Positions 38,298 to 47,500 of a DNA stretch of 64,000 nt are shown here, one piece after another. A program made the position numbers and the translations under genes. Origin of the DNA: an uncultured Collinsella sp. (GTDB lineage Bacteria > Actinomycetota > Coriobacteriia > Coriobacteriales > Coriobacteriaceae). Within the stretch, counting starts at the first letter, position 1, and every line of letters begins with the position of its first letter. The notes under the pieces are model-generated. The model was not told where the DNA came from, made no database searches, and saw only the letters and a list, made by a program, of their open reading frames with translations. The stretch is taken from assembly GCA_902479075.1 (NCBI GenBank), contig CABSNK010000015.1, positions 1 through 64,000 on the forward strand, read 5' to 3'.

Positions 38298-38330
38298 AAC
38301 GGGTGCGGGTCACACAGACTCGCACCCGTT
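38298..38330 (+). terminator. trxA terminator
   Basis: AACGGGTGCG pairs with CGCACCCGTT around a 13-base loop; TTCTT follows. It lies 121 bp after the trxA stop. Confidence 0.75.
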
Positions 38331-38407
38331 TTCTTATGCGGTAGTGCCCCGCGCGGGCGTAGTAGAATCTGAACCACTGGATTGCCCCGAACATAAGGAG
38401 ATCTCAC

Positions 38408-38656
38408 ATGCATGACGTCGGAATGAACATGAGCCAGCTTGCCATGAGCGTCAAGCAGGTCGACGACACCATCGAGCTCGCCCACGAGTGGAGCCATCAG
38501 CTGCTGCATGCGACCGAGAATTTTGACATGGAGCGCATTGGCGCCAAGCTCGAAGCTGCCATGGCCGCACTGCACGAGGCGCATGACGCGCTCGAGGGCT
38601 ACGAGGAAGCCATCGAGGCCGACCACAACTCCGTCGGCTCCGTAAAGCTGGTGTAA
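38408..38656 (+). CDS. Small helical protein upstream of nikR, unknown function
   Basis: An 82-aa acidic, all-helical protein with repeated His (MHDVGMN, ELAHEWSHQLLHATEN, LHEAHDALEG, EADHNSVG), eight in all. ATG follows AAGGAG. It ends one base before the nikR GTG, so the two are almost surely co-translated. The His content and the nikR link suggest a metal-related role, but no family is recognised. Confidence 0.65.
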   Translation: MHDVGMNMSQLAMSVKQVDDTIELAHEWSHQLLHATENFDMERIGAKLEAAMAALHEAHDALEGYEEAIEADHNSVGSVKLV

Positions 38657-38657
38657 G

Positions 38658-39167
38658 GTGTCCGAACACGAACACGCGCACGGCTGCGGGCACGACCACC
38701 GCAGCGGCACGGGCGACGAGGCGAGCTGCCGTTGCGGCGGCGGCTCCGAGCTGGTCCGTTTTTCGGTCACCGCGCCCGATGACCTACTGCGCCGCTTTGA
38801 CGAGCAAATCGCACGCCGCGGCGACGTGGCCAACCGCTCCGAGGCAGTGCGCGATTTGATTCGTGCCTCAATCGCCAAAGAGCAGATGCGCACGCCCGAT
38901 GAGCACGTTATCGGATCGCTCACCATGATCTACGACCACCATACCGGCGACCTGACGCGCCGTCTGGACGAAGTGCAGCACGACTACACCGACGAGATCG
39001 TATCGACCATGCACGTGCATCTGGATCACCACAACTGTCTGGAGATTCTGGCGCTCAGGGGTCGCGGCGAGCGCGTCTACGAACTGGCCGACCGCCTGCT
39101 GGGCCTGCGCGGCGTTAAGCACGGCGAGCTCACCTGCGCCGCCACCAAGCAAAGCCTGGGGCTATAG
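38658..39167 (+). CDS. nikR: Nickel-responsive regulator NikR
   Basis: A 169-aa ribbon-helix-helix regulator with an ACT-like nickel domain. The RHH is at about 35-75 (RFSVTAPDDLLRRFDEQIA). The nickel ligands match H-x-H-x5-C in STMHVHLDHHNCLE plus the upstream His in DEVQHDYTDE. An extra N-terminal tail rich in His and Cys (HEHAHGCGHDH, CRCGGG) is not part of standard NikR and could bind metal. GTG start, one base after the 82-aa gene. It would repress nickel uptake for the hydrogenase served by hyp genes. Confidence 0.93.
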   Translation: MSEHEHAHGCGHDHRSGTGDEASCRCGGGSELVRFSVTAPDDLLRRFDEQIARRGDVANRSEAVRDLIRASIAKEQMRTPDEHVIGSLTMIYDHHTGDLTRRLDEVQHDYTDEIVSTMHVHLDHHNCLEILALRGRGERVYELADRLLGLRGVKHGELTCAATKQSLGL

Positions 39168-39190
39168 CGGGATTTCCCGCAGCGCACCTG

Positions 39191-39261
39191 CCAAAAAGGG
39201 ACAGGTTTGTTTTGGCAGGTTTAGAAGTTTTACCTACCAAAATAAACCTGTCCCTTTTTGG
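39191..39261. repeat. 71-bp inverted repeat with GGGACAGG cores upstream of hypF
   Basis: CCAAAAAGGGACAGGTTT(G)TTTTGG faces its complement with one mismatch over 25 bp (arm pieces CCAAAAAGGGACAGGTTT and AAACCTGTCCCTTTTTGG). It lies 24 bp after nikR and 23 bp before hypF, and can act as a bidirectional terminator. Confidence 0.8.
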
Positions 39262-39284
39262 TCGGTTTTGATGAGGGGTGTCGC

Positions 39285-41753
39285 ATGCGGCATGTGCATA
39301 TTCATGTGACGGGCATTGTGCAGGGCGTTGGCATGCGACCGTTTGTGTATCGCGAGGCCATGGCGCATGACATTTGCGGCTGGGTGCTCAATGCGGGCGA
39401 CGGCGTGCACATCGAGGCGCATGCTCCGGCCGATGCGCTCGATGCTTTTGTTGCCGCGCTTTCTGAGCATGCGCCTGCGGCAGCCCGCGTAGAGCATGTC
39501 GAGACTATGGACCTGGCAGCCAACGGTTGGGATGCCGCCAGTGAACAGGGTTTTCGCATCGTAGCATCGCAGGACCAGACCGCGCACACGACGCTCGTCT
39601 CGCCCGATATCGCCACCTGCGACGATTGCCTGCGCGAGTTGTTCGATCCCACCGACCGACGCTATCACTACCCCTTTATCAACTGCACTAACTGCGGCCC
39701 ACGCTTTACCATCATCCGATCGCTGCCTTATGACCGAGCGGCCACGTCGATGGATTGTTTTCCCATGTGCCCCAAGTGCGCCGCGGAGTATGCCGACCCA
39801 CTCGACCGGCGTTTTCACGCGCAGCCCGATGCCTGCTTTGATTGCGGGCCGCATATTACGTGGCGCGAGGCGGGCGTGGGCAATGAGCAGAGCGAAGCCG
39901 CCGCGTCGCCGGCCGTCGGCACCACGCGCGAGACCAGCGACGCCATTATCGACCGCTGTGTTGAGCTGCTGGCCAACGGCGGTATCGTCGCTATCAAGGG
40001 TCTGGGCGGATTTCACTTGGCATGCGACGCCTCCAACGAGCAGGCGGTAGCCGAGCTTCGCCGCCGCAAACGCCGCAGCAACAAACCGCTTGCCGTTATG
40101 GTACGCGACCTTGCCGACGCTGAACGCCTGTGCCATGTCAACGACGTTGAGCGCGGCTTGCTGGCCGGCAGTATTCGTCCCATTGTGCTGCTGCGCCGAC
40201 GTGCTGTTTGCGAGAGCGGCGGTTCCCCCAACGCCCTCGCGCTCGCGCTGTCCGTCGCACACGACCTTCCCGAACTCGGTGTTATGCTTCCCTACACCCC
40301 GCTTCAGCATCTGTTGCTTGCCGCGGCAGAAACCCGCGGCATGCACGCGCTCGTCATGACCAGCGGAAACCTGAGCGAGGAACCCATCGAGACAGACGAC
40401 GACCTTGCCTGGGAACACCTCGTTGCCGCCGGCATCGCCGACGCGTTGCTCGGTAACGACCGCGCGATCCTCTCGCGCTACGACGACTCTGTAGTGCGAG
40501 AGGCGAACGGCGCCGTTATGCCCGTTCGCCGCGCTCGCGGATATGCACCCCAGCCGCTGCCGTTGCCGGCGCTCGACGGCGCTCCGTCCTGCATGCTCGC
40601 CTGCGGGCCACAACAAAAGGCCACGATTGCGCTCACGCGTGAAGGGATGAACGGCGAGGCGACCTGTTTTGTGTCGCAGCATATCGGCGATGTTGAAAAC
40701 GGCGGGACCTTCGATGCCTGGAACGCCGCACGCACTCGCTTGGAAGATCTCTTTGACTTGGCGCCCGCCGCCTTAGCCTGCGATGTACATCCCAGCTATC
40801 TATCGAGCCAGTGGGCGCGCGAGCAGGCACGAAAATGCAATCTGCCGCTCGTCGAGGTGCAGCACCATCATGCGCATATCGCGAGCGTAATGGCCGAGGC
40901 CATCGCCGCGGGCCAGCTTACAACCGACGCGCGCGTCCTTGGCATCGCCTTTGACGGCACCGGCGCCGGTACCGATGGGACCATTTGGGGCGGCGAGTTT
41001 CTTGTCGCCAGCCTTGGCGGCTTTGAGCGCGCCGCGCATTTGCGCACCTGGGCGCTCCCCGGCGGGGCGGCCTCCGTGCGTGACGCCCGCCGCAACGCCT
41101 TCGCCTTGCTCAGTGAGCTCGGCCTGCTTGAACACCCGGGGGCCGTGGGGCTTTTGGACAGCCTTGACGAACAGACGCGCAGCATAACGGCAACGATGAT
41201 CGAGCGCGGCATCAACAGCCCGCGCACCAGCAGCATGGGTCGCTTGTTTGATGCCGCAGCCGCGATTCTGGGCATTTGCGGCCAGGCGACCTACGAGGGT
41301 GAACCCGCCATCGAGCTTGAGGGCGCCGCCTGGCGCGCGCTCGGCAGCGAAAGTATCTGCCCCACCGGCAATATGACCAGCTTTTCCGTAACCGAATCAT
41401 CCCGTCCGGACGACTGCCATGTTCTGAACTCCAGACCGCTTATTGAGGCGCTTTTGGAGGGAATCGGGGCCGGCGTGCCCGCCGGCCAGCTCGCGCTCGA
41501 CTTCCACGTCACCATCGCACGCGCGTCAGCCCGCATCGCAAACGAGATCTGCGCCCGTGAAGGCCTCGACAGCGTCGCGCTCTCGGGCGGTGTGTTCATG
41601 AACCGACTTTTGCTCCAGTTCCTCACCCGCGAGCTCAAAAGCATGGGTCTTACCGTCTTGGTTCCCCACTCCGTGCCCGTCAACGACGGCTGCATCGCCT
41701 ACGGTCAGGCGGCGATCGCGCGCGCCCACCTCGCGCAGATCGCATCGCAGTAG
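39285..41753 (+). CDS. hypF: Carbamoyltransferase HypF
   Basis: An 822-aa enzyme that makes the thiocarboxamide on HypE, the source of the CN ligands of [NiFe] hydrogenase. Order: acylphosphatase domain (1-90, IVQGVGMRPFVYREA), two zinc-finger repeats (CDDCLRELFDP, CTNCGPRFT; CPKCAAEYADP, CFDCGPH), YrdC-like domain (about 205-390, IKGLGGFHLACDA), and the Kae1-like C-terminal domain with HHHAHIASVMAE and FDGTGAGTDGTIWGGE. ATG 39285 follows GAGGGG. It is first of hypF-hypC-hypD-hypE. Confidence 0.96.
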   Translation: MRHVHIHVTGIVQGVGMRPFVYREAMAHDICGWVLNAGDGVHIEAHAPADALDAFVAALSEHAPAAARVEHVETMDLAANGWDAASEQGFRIVASQDQTAHTTLVSPDIATCDDCLRELFDPTDRRYHYPFINCTNCGPRFTIIRSLPYDRAATSMDCFPMCPKCAAEYADPLDRRFHAQPDACFDCGPHITWREAGVGNEQSEAAASPAVGTTRETSDAIIDRCVELLANGGIVAIKGLGGFHLACDASNEQAVAELRRRKRRSNKPLAVMVRDLADAERLCHVNDVERGLLAGSIRPIVLLRRRAVCESGGSPNALALALSVAHDLPELGVMLPYTPLQHLLLAAAETRGMHALVMTSGNLSEEPIETDDDLAWEHLVAAGIADALLGNDRAILSRYDDSVVREANGAVMPVRRARGYAPQPLPLPALDGAPSCMLACGPQQKATIALTREGMNGEATCFVSQHIGDVENGGTFDAWNAARTRLEDLFDLAPAALACDVHPSYLSSQWAREQARKCNLPLVEVQHHHAHIASVMAEAIAAGQLTTDARVLGIAFDGTGAGTDGTIWGGEFLVASLGGFERAAHLRTWALPGGAASVRDARRNAFALLSELGLLEHPGAVGLLDSLDEQTRSITATMIERGINSPRTSSMGRLFDAAAAILGICGQATYEGEPAIELEGAAWRALGSESICPTGNMTSFSVTESSRPDDCHVLNSRPLIEALLEGIGAGVPAGQLALDFHVTIARASARIANEICAREGLDSVALSGGVFMNRLLLQFLTRELKSMGLTVLVPHSVPVNDGCIAYGQAAIARAHLAQIASQ

Positions 41754-41886
41754 CCCGATCTCGCTCGTCGCCGCGCCAACTGTCTCACGGGCGTAACGCG
41801 TTTGCCCGCGAACCCCGCGAGCGCTACCATCAAGCAATGGATTATCAAGCGCCTATCCAGCGCAAAGCGTATAAAAGGGGAACAAT

Positions 41887-42147
41887 ATGTGCCTTGCCGT
41901 TCCCGGTAAAGTAGTCAAACGCGACGACGACCTCAAGGCCACCGTCGACATGATGGGCATCGAGCGTCCGGTGTCGCTGCGACTCGTGCCGACGGCACAA
42001 GTAGGCGACTATATTCTTGTGCACGCTGGATTTGGCATCCAGATCGTCGACGAGCAGGAGGCGCAGGATACGCTCGACCTGGTCAACACCATGACCGAAC
42101 TGGTCGAAGAAGACCAACTGGCCAGCAACCCGGCCGAGGCGTACTAG
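41887..42147 (+). CDS. hypC: Hydrogenase maturation chaperone HypC
   Basis: An 86-aa chaperone with the essential N-terminal MCLAVPGKV (C2 binds the Fe(CN)2CO unit) and the C-terminal VHAGFGIQIVDE. It pairs with HypD and then the hydrogenase large subunit. It overlaps hypD by one base. Confidence 0.96.
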   Translation: MCLAVPGKVVKRDDDLKATVDMMGIERPVSLRLVPTAQVGDYILVHAGFGIQIVDEQEAQDTLDLVNTMTELVEEDQLASNPAEAY

Positions 42148-43259
42148 TGGTGGCCGGACAGCCGGCTCGCTCCGGTATCGACTTTTCGGCATTTCGCGAT
42201 TCCAAGCTGGCCCGCGAGCTCATCGAACGCATCCGTGAACTCGTCGGCGACCGCACCATCAACCTTATGGAAGTCTGCGGCACGCACACCGTGAGCATCG
42301 GTCGCTATGGCTTTCGCTCCATTATGCCGGCGGGACTCAAGCTGCTGAGCGGCCCAGGTTGCCCCGTCTGCGTTACCGCCAACCGCGATATCGACCATGC
42401 AATCGCGCTCGCCAACATAGACGGCGCCATCATCACCACCTTTGGCGACATGATGCGCGTGCCCGGATCGTCCACCTCACTCGCCGCGCAAAAGGCAGCA
42501 GGGTGCGACATTCGCATCGTCTACTCCCCGCTCGACGCGCTCGATATCGCCGAGCAAAACCCCAATCGTCCGGTCATCTTTATGGGTGTGGGCTTTGAGA
42601 CCACAACGCCCACCATCGCCGCCGCCATCCTGGAGGCAGACGCGCGCGGGCTGCAGAACTTCTCGGTCTACTGCGCCCATAAGACCACGCCGCCGGCGCT
42701 GCGCGCCATCGCCAACGATCCCGAGACCACTATCGACGGCTTTATCCTTCCGGGGCACGTCGCCACCATCACAGGCCTGGCACCCTTTGGGTTTTTAGTC
42801 GACGAGTTCGAGACCCCCGGCGTGGTCACGGGATTTGAGCCGGTCGATATTCTGCAGGGCATCTGCATGCTGGTCCAGATGGTTGTCGAGAACAAGCCGG
42901 CGATCGACAACGCCTACCGCCGTGGCGTCAACGCAGACGGTAACCCCGTGGCGCGCCAGCTGGTCGAGCAGGTATTTGAGCCGTGCGATACCACATGGCG
43001 CGGGCTGGGGCCGATTGCGGCCTCGGGACTCGCCATTCGTCCCGAATTCTCGCGCTTTGATGCCCGCACCCGCTTTGACGTGCCCATCGAGCCGACGGTC
43101 GAGCCACGCGGATGCCGCTGCGGCGACGTGTTGCGCGGAGCCATTACGCCGAGCGACTGCCCTCTGTTCGGCCACGCTTGTACACCCGAGCATCCCGTCG
43201 GCCCCTGCATGGTGAGCTCGGAGGGCAGCTGTGCGGCGTACTTTAGATACCGTAACTAG
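42147..43259 (+). CDS. hypD: Hydrogenase Fe-ligand assembly protein HypD
   Basis: A 370-aa [4Fe-4S] scaffold on which the Fe(CN)2CO group is built with HypC and HypE. Hallmarks: EVCGTHT, GPGCPVC, the GFETTTP loop, LPGHVATI, and the cluster cysteines CRCGDVLRG, CPLFGHAC and CMVSSEGSC. GTG start shares one base with the hypC TAG; a second GTG follows at 42150. Confidence 0.96.
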   Translation: MVAGQPARSGIDFSAFRDSKLARELIERIRELVGDRTINLMEVCGTHTVSIGRYGFRSIMPAGLKLLSGPGCPVCVTANRDIDHAIALANIDGAIITTFGDMMRVPGSSTSLAAQKAAGCDIRIVYSPLDALDIAEQNPNRPVIFMGVGFETTTPTIAAAILEADARGLQNFSVYCAHKTTPPALRAIANDPETTIDGFILPGHVATITGLAPFGFLVDEFETPGVVTGFEPVDILQGICMLVQMVVENKPAIDNAYRRGVNADGNPVARQLVEQVFEPCDTTWRGLGPIAASGLAIRPEFSRFDARTRFDVPIEPTVEPRGCRCGDVLRGAITPSDCPLFGHACTPEHPVGPCMVSSEGSCAAYFRYRN

Positions 43260-43307
43260 CCCGGACGCACCCGCACACTGGCACCACCCACGATTGGAGT
43301 TTTCGAT

Positions 43308-44342
43308 ATGTCCCATAGCGTTACCGATAGCACCGTCCTGCTGGGTCACGGCTCCGGCGGCCAGATGATGAAACGCATCATCGACGAGGTCTTTTTGGAT
43401 GCCTTTGGGTCGCCCGAGCTACTCGAGGGCAACGATGCCGGCGTCGCCGCACTGCCCGCGAGCGGGCGCATCGCCATGTCGACCGACAGCTTTGTCGTCT
43501 CGCCCCAGTTCTTCCCCGGCGGCAACATCGGTCGCCTTGCCGTGTGCGGAACCGTCAACGACGTCGCGACCTCGGGCGCCAACGTGCGCTACCTATCGTG
43601 CGGCTTTATCCTCGAAGAGGGTTATCCCATGGACAAGCTGCGTCAGATCGTGCAAACCATGGCCGAAACGGCGCGCGAGGCGGGCGTGGCGATCATCACC
43701 GGCGACACCAAAGTGGTTGAGCGCGGCGGGGCCGACGGCGTCTACATCAATACCGCCGGCGTGGGCGAAGTGCCCGCGGGTGTGGCGCTCAGTGGCGCAA
43801 ACTGCCAGCCTGGCGATGTCATCCTGGTGTCGGGCACACTCGGCGACCACGGCATCGCCATCATGAGCCAACGCGAGGGCTTGGCGTTTTCGAGCAACAT
43901 CGAAAGCGATGCCGCGCCGCTCAACCACCTGATAGCCGACGTTCTGGCCGCAGCCCCCGACACGCGCTGTTTCCGCGACCCCACGCGCGGCGGCCTTGCA
44001 TCCACACTCAATGAGTTTGCGCAGGCCAGCGGCGTTGCGATGGAGGTCGATGAGGACGCCGTGCCCGTGCGTCCCGATGTGCAGGCGGCTTGCGAGATGC
44101 TCGGCTATGACGTGCTGCAGGTGGCAAACGAGGGCAAGATGGTCGCCGTGGTGCCAGCCGAGCAGGCCGATGCGGCTCTAGCCGCCATGCGTACTGCCCG
44201 CTACGGCGAGAACGCCGCGATTATCGGCCGCGTGCTGCCGCTTGGATCGGACGCTCGACCCGCCGTGCGCGTACGCACCGGCTGGGGCTCAACCCGCATC
44301 CTCGACATGCTCGTGGGAGAGCAGCTGCCCAGGATTTGCTAG
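43308..44342 (+). CDS. hypE: Hydrogenase maturation protein HypE
   Basis: A 344-aa PurM-like ATPase that dehydrates the thiocarboxamide on its C-terminal Cys to a thiocyanate. The C-terminus PRIC carries that Cys. The ATP site is seen in LGHGSGGQMM, DSFVVSPQFFPGGNIG and FRDPTRGGLASTLNE. It follows hypD by 48 bp. Last of the hyp operon. Confidence 0.96.
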   Translation: MSHSVTDSTVLLGHGSGGQMMKRIIDEVFLDAFGSPELLEGNDAGVAALPASGRIAMSTDSFVVSPQFFPGGNIGRLAVCGTVNDVATSGANVRYLSCGFILEEGYPMDKLRQIVQTMAETAREAGVAIITGDTKVVERGGADGVYINTAGVGEVPAGVALSGANCQPGDVILVSGTLGDHGIAIMSQREGLAFSSNIESDAAPLNHLIADVLAAAPDTRCFRDPTRGGLASTLNEFAQASGVAMEVDEDAVPVRPDVQAACEMLGYDVLQVANEGKMVAVVPAEQADAALAAMRTARYGENAAIIGRVLPLGSDARPAVRVRTGWGSTRILDMLVGEQLPRIC

Positions 44343-44436
44343 CGGCTGCTCTGCAAGCTGCCCAGCATCCGGCCACAATCGGCCCGCCCATTTTCACTGG
44401 GACGTTGGCCCACTCAAACTGCGGGGAGATGGAAGA

Positions 44437-44467
44437 GCCCTCCTGCCGAGCTGATCGGCAGGAGGGC
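44437..44467. terminator. Shared hairpin terminator between hypE and the 1507-aa gene
   Basis: GCCCTCCTGCCGA and TCGGCAGGAGGGC form a 13-bp stem between convergent genes. Pyrimidine-rich sequence follows on both strands, but there is no clean T run. Confidence 0.65.
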
Positions 44468-44523
44468 CCTTCGCTTTGCAAAACCATACTCCTTGCAGTA
44501 TTTACCTGTCAGGCAGACGCTCG

Positions 44524-47500
44524 CTACGCCGCGCGACGCTTGGTGTAGAAAAACCAGCCGCCGACGGCCGCGATACCGACGATGCCCACGGCAACACCGG
44601 CGATGGCAAAGCCGTTCGAGCCCGCGTCCGCAGCCTTGTTGGCGACGCCGGCGCTCAACGCGGCGGTCTTGCCGGACGTGCCCGACTTTTTGCCGCTCTT
44701 GTCTGTCTTGCCGGCGACGGAAGACTCCGTCGAATCCTTCTTGCCGGATTCGGCCTCGGCCTTGGAATCGCCAGCTGCCTTGACGCCCTCGCTCGAGGAA
44801 GCACCGGCCATCTTGGCGGCCACAGGAGCCATTACGCCCGCAAAACCGGCGGTCCCGTTGCCGGCACCGCCGTCCGACCCGGCACCCGGCGTCAGGACGC
44901 CCGGCGCCACCGTGGGCTTCTGCGGGTCCTTGCTGCTCGAGCCCTTGCCCGCCGTCACGGCCGTCTTCCAGGCAATCGTCTCTCCCGAGGAGACACGATA
45001 CGTCGTGAGCGCGCGGAGCGCCTGCTCGGTCGCCATGGCGTTGGCCGCGCCGCCCTTGCTGTGCGCATAGCCGTTGCCGCCGTCCACGCGGTACAGGTCC
45101 AGCGCGCAGACCACGTTGGTCACGGCATTTGCAAACCCGTTAACGGGGTTGGCCGGGTCACGGTCGAGCGAAAGCAGCGCGAGGATCACCTGGGCATTGG
45201 CCTCGGCAGAACCGAAATCACAGGTGCCCGCGCTCATCTTGCCCTTGAGGTAGGAGAGGCCGTTCTCGATGGCAGCATCGACCTTGGTGTCGTCCTCATA
45301 GGGCGCCACGGCCTGGATCGCCATAGCCGTCAGGTCCACGTCGCCCAGACGCGTACCCTCCACGGCGTCGTCGCTGCCGAGAAGCTCGCAGACGGCGTCC
45401 GCGAGGCTCGCGCGCGTCCAGGCAGAACCGGCGGGTACATCCGAGCCGCTCGCATTAAGCGCCATCAGCGCAAAGATCTTCTCGTTGGCGCGCGTCATAT
45501 CGGTGCGGCTGCAGATGAGCTCGACCAGGTTGACGCCGTCATAGTCGGTGATGTCCTCGCCGATGGCGGAGAGGGCCAGCGCCACACGCTCGGTCTCAGT
45601 CAGAGCGCAGGTCGCACTCCCCCACTCGGCCTTGTGCTTGGCCAGCGAGGCGCGGTAGTTGTCGAGCAGCTTGGAATCGATCTTGCGGCCCGCCTTGGCA
45701 AAGTCGTAGATCTCCCACTCGTCACCGTACTGAAAGGCGTCGGAGCTGCGGCGCACGTCGATGAACGCAGCGGCAGCATCGATGCCCGCCGAGGCGGACT
45801 CACTCGTGGCGGGGCTCGCGGCCACACCGGCCACGGTGATGGTAAGCGTCACGGGCTCGGCACCGGCGGTCGTGTCCACCGGCGTACCCGTCGCGACCAC
45901 CGTGCCGGCCGAAAGCGCAGTCACCGTGTGGTCACTCGAGGCCACGTACAGGCCGTCATCGGGAGCGCCGTCGACGTGCTTCCAGGCGCCCTTCTCGATG
46001 CGGTCGATGCCCACGATACCCGAGGCGTCCTTGCCGTCGAGCGTCTTGAACGTCCAGGTGAGGCCGGGCTCGGTCACGCTCCAGCCGTCCGCGTCGTTTT
46101 TACCGGTAAAGGTCAGGTCGAGCTTTTGCGCCGAGCCGGCCTTGAGGTAGAGGCTGTCCGTGCCGGCCGTCACGCTCGCAAGCGGATTTTGGTAAGCATA
46201 AGTCACGTCGCACGACGCGCTGATGACCTTGCCATCGGCGTCCGTGTCGGGCAGCGTCGCGGTAAACGTGGTGGTGCCAGCCTTGTACGCCGTGTAGCCG
46301 ATCTCGCCCGCGGTGGCGTAGGCCGCCACGGCAGGATCGCTGCTCGTCACGGTAAAGTTGTCGCGGTTGGTGGCGTTGTCGGGCGCCACCACCGGGCGTG
46401 CGTGATCGGTCAAAAACGCGCCGCGCTCAGAGAGCGGGTTGCGGCCCTGCAGGTAGACGGTGGCGCCGTCCTCGTTATAGCCCATCGAGATGGACGTGGC
46501 GGCCACGGCTTCTGACGTCAGCGTCACGCTCTTGGAGCCAGCGCCCGCAGATGCGACGTCGCGCGGGGTAACGGTGATCGTGGCACTGCCGGCATGCTTG
46601 AAGTAAAAGCAGGCCGAGTAGTCGTTGCTGTAGATGGTCGTAGGATTGCTCGAGGCAAAGTGGAAGCGGCTGAACGAAACGGGCACGTACTCGTCCTTAT
46701 CGGCGTCGACGTAATGCACGCGCACCTCGAGGTTGCGCACCTCGGAGCCCTGGACGGTAGCCGCACCATCGGTCACGTCGCTCACGGTGCCGTCGGAGGC
46801 ACGATACCACAGCTCAAAGTCATCGAACTGTTTGGCCTTGGCCTTAATCTTGATGGTGGCCACGGTCTGCTCGGAACCATTGGCCTTATGCTCGGTGGCG
46901 GTCACCGTGCCGGTGGCGTTGTCGTAGATGTAGAGCTCGCCCGTGGACTCGTTGATACCGATGTTTCCGCGGTTGGCATCGTCGGTGCCCCAGGTGACGG
47001 TGCTCGTGGCCGGCACGCCCTTAAGCGCAAAGACGCCAAGTTTGCGGTAGGCGTTCACAGCGTCGGGCGAAACCTCGAGCATATGGTCGGCAACCGCCTG
47101 GCTGGTGCCGTCGTTGGCCGTGAAGCTCACGGTGTAGGTGTCGTCGGGCGTGGTATCCTCGGGCACCTGGTAGCTGTTGCCCGAGCCAAAGACCGGCGTG
47201 CCATTTTTATCGATACCCCAGCTGCTGCCGTTGGCGCCGCAGTTAGCGTTGATGAGGTCGGCGAAGGCGTCGGTGGCCATGTCGGCCGGGTCGACGGCAT
47301 AGGAGTTGACGAGCGCCGAGGCGGGGGCGTCCATCTTGTTGGTGAGGAATGCGCCCCAGTAGGTGTTGACGAGCTGGCCCGCGTTGTAGGTCGCGAACAG
47401 CGCGCCCGCCGTGCCCTCGGAGGTCGACACGCAGTTGGACACGATGCCGCCGTCGAGCGTGCGCGCAAAGCCCGCAACGCCCTTGCCGGTCACGCTCGTG

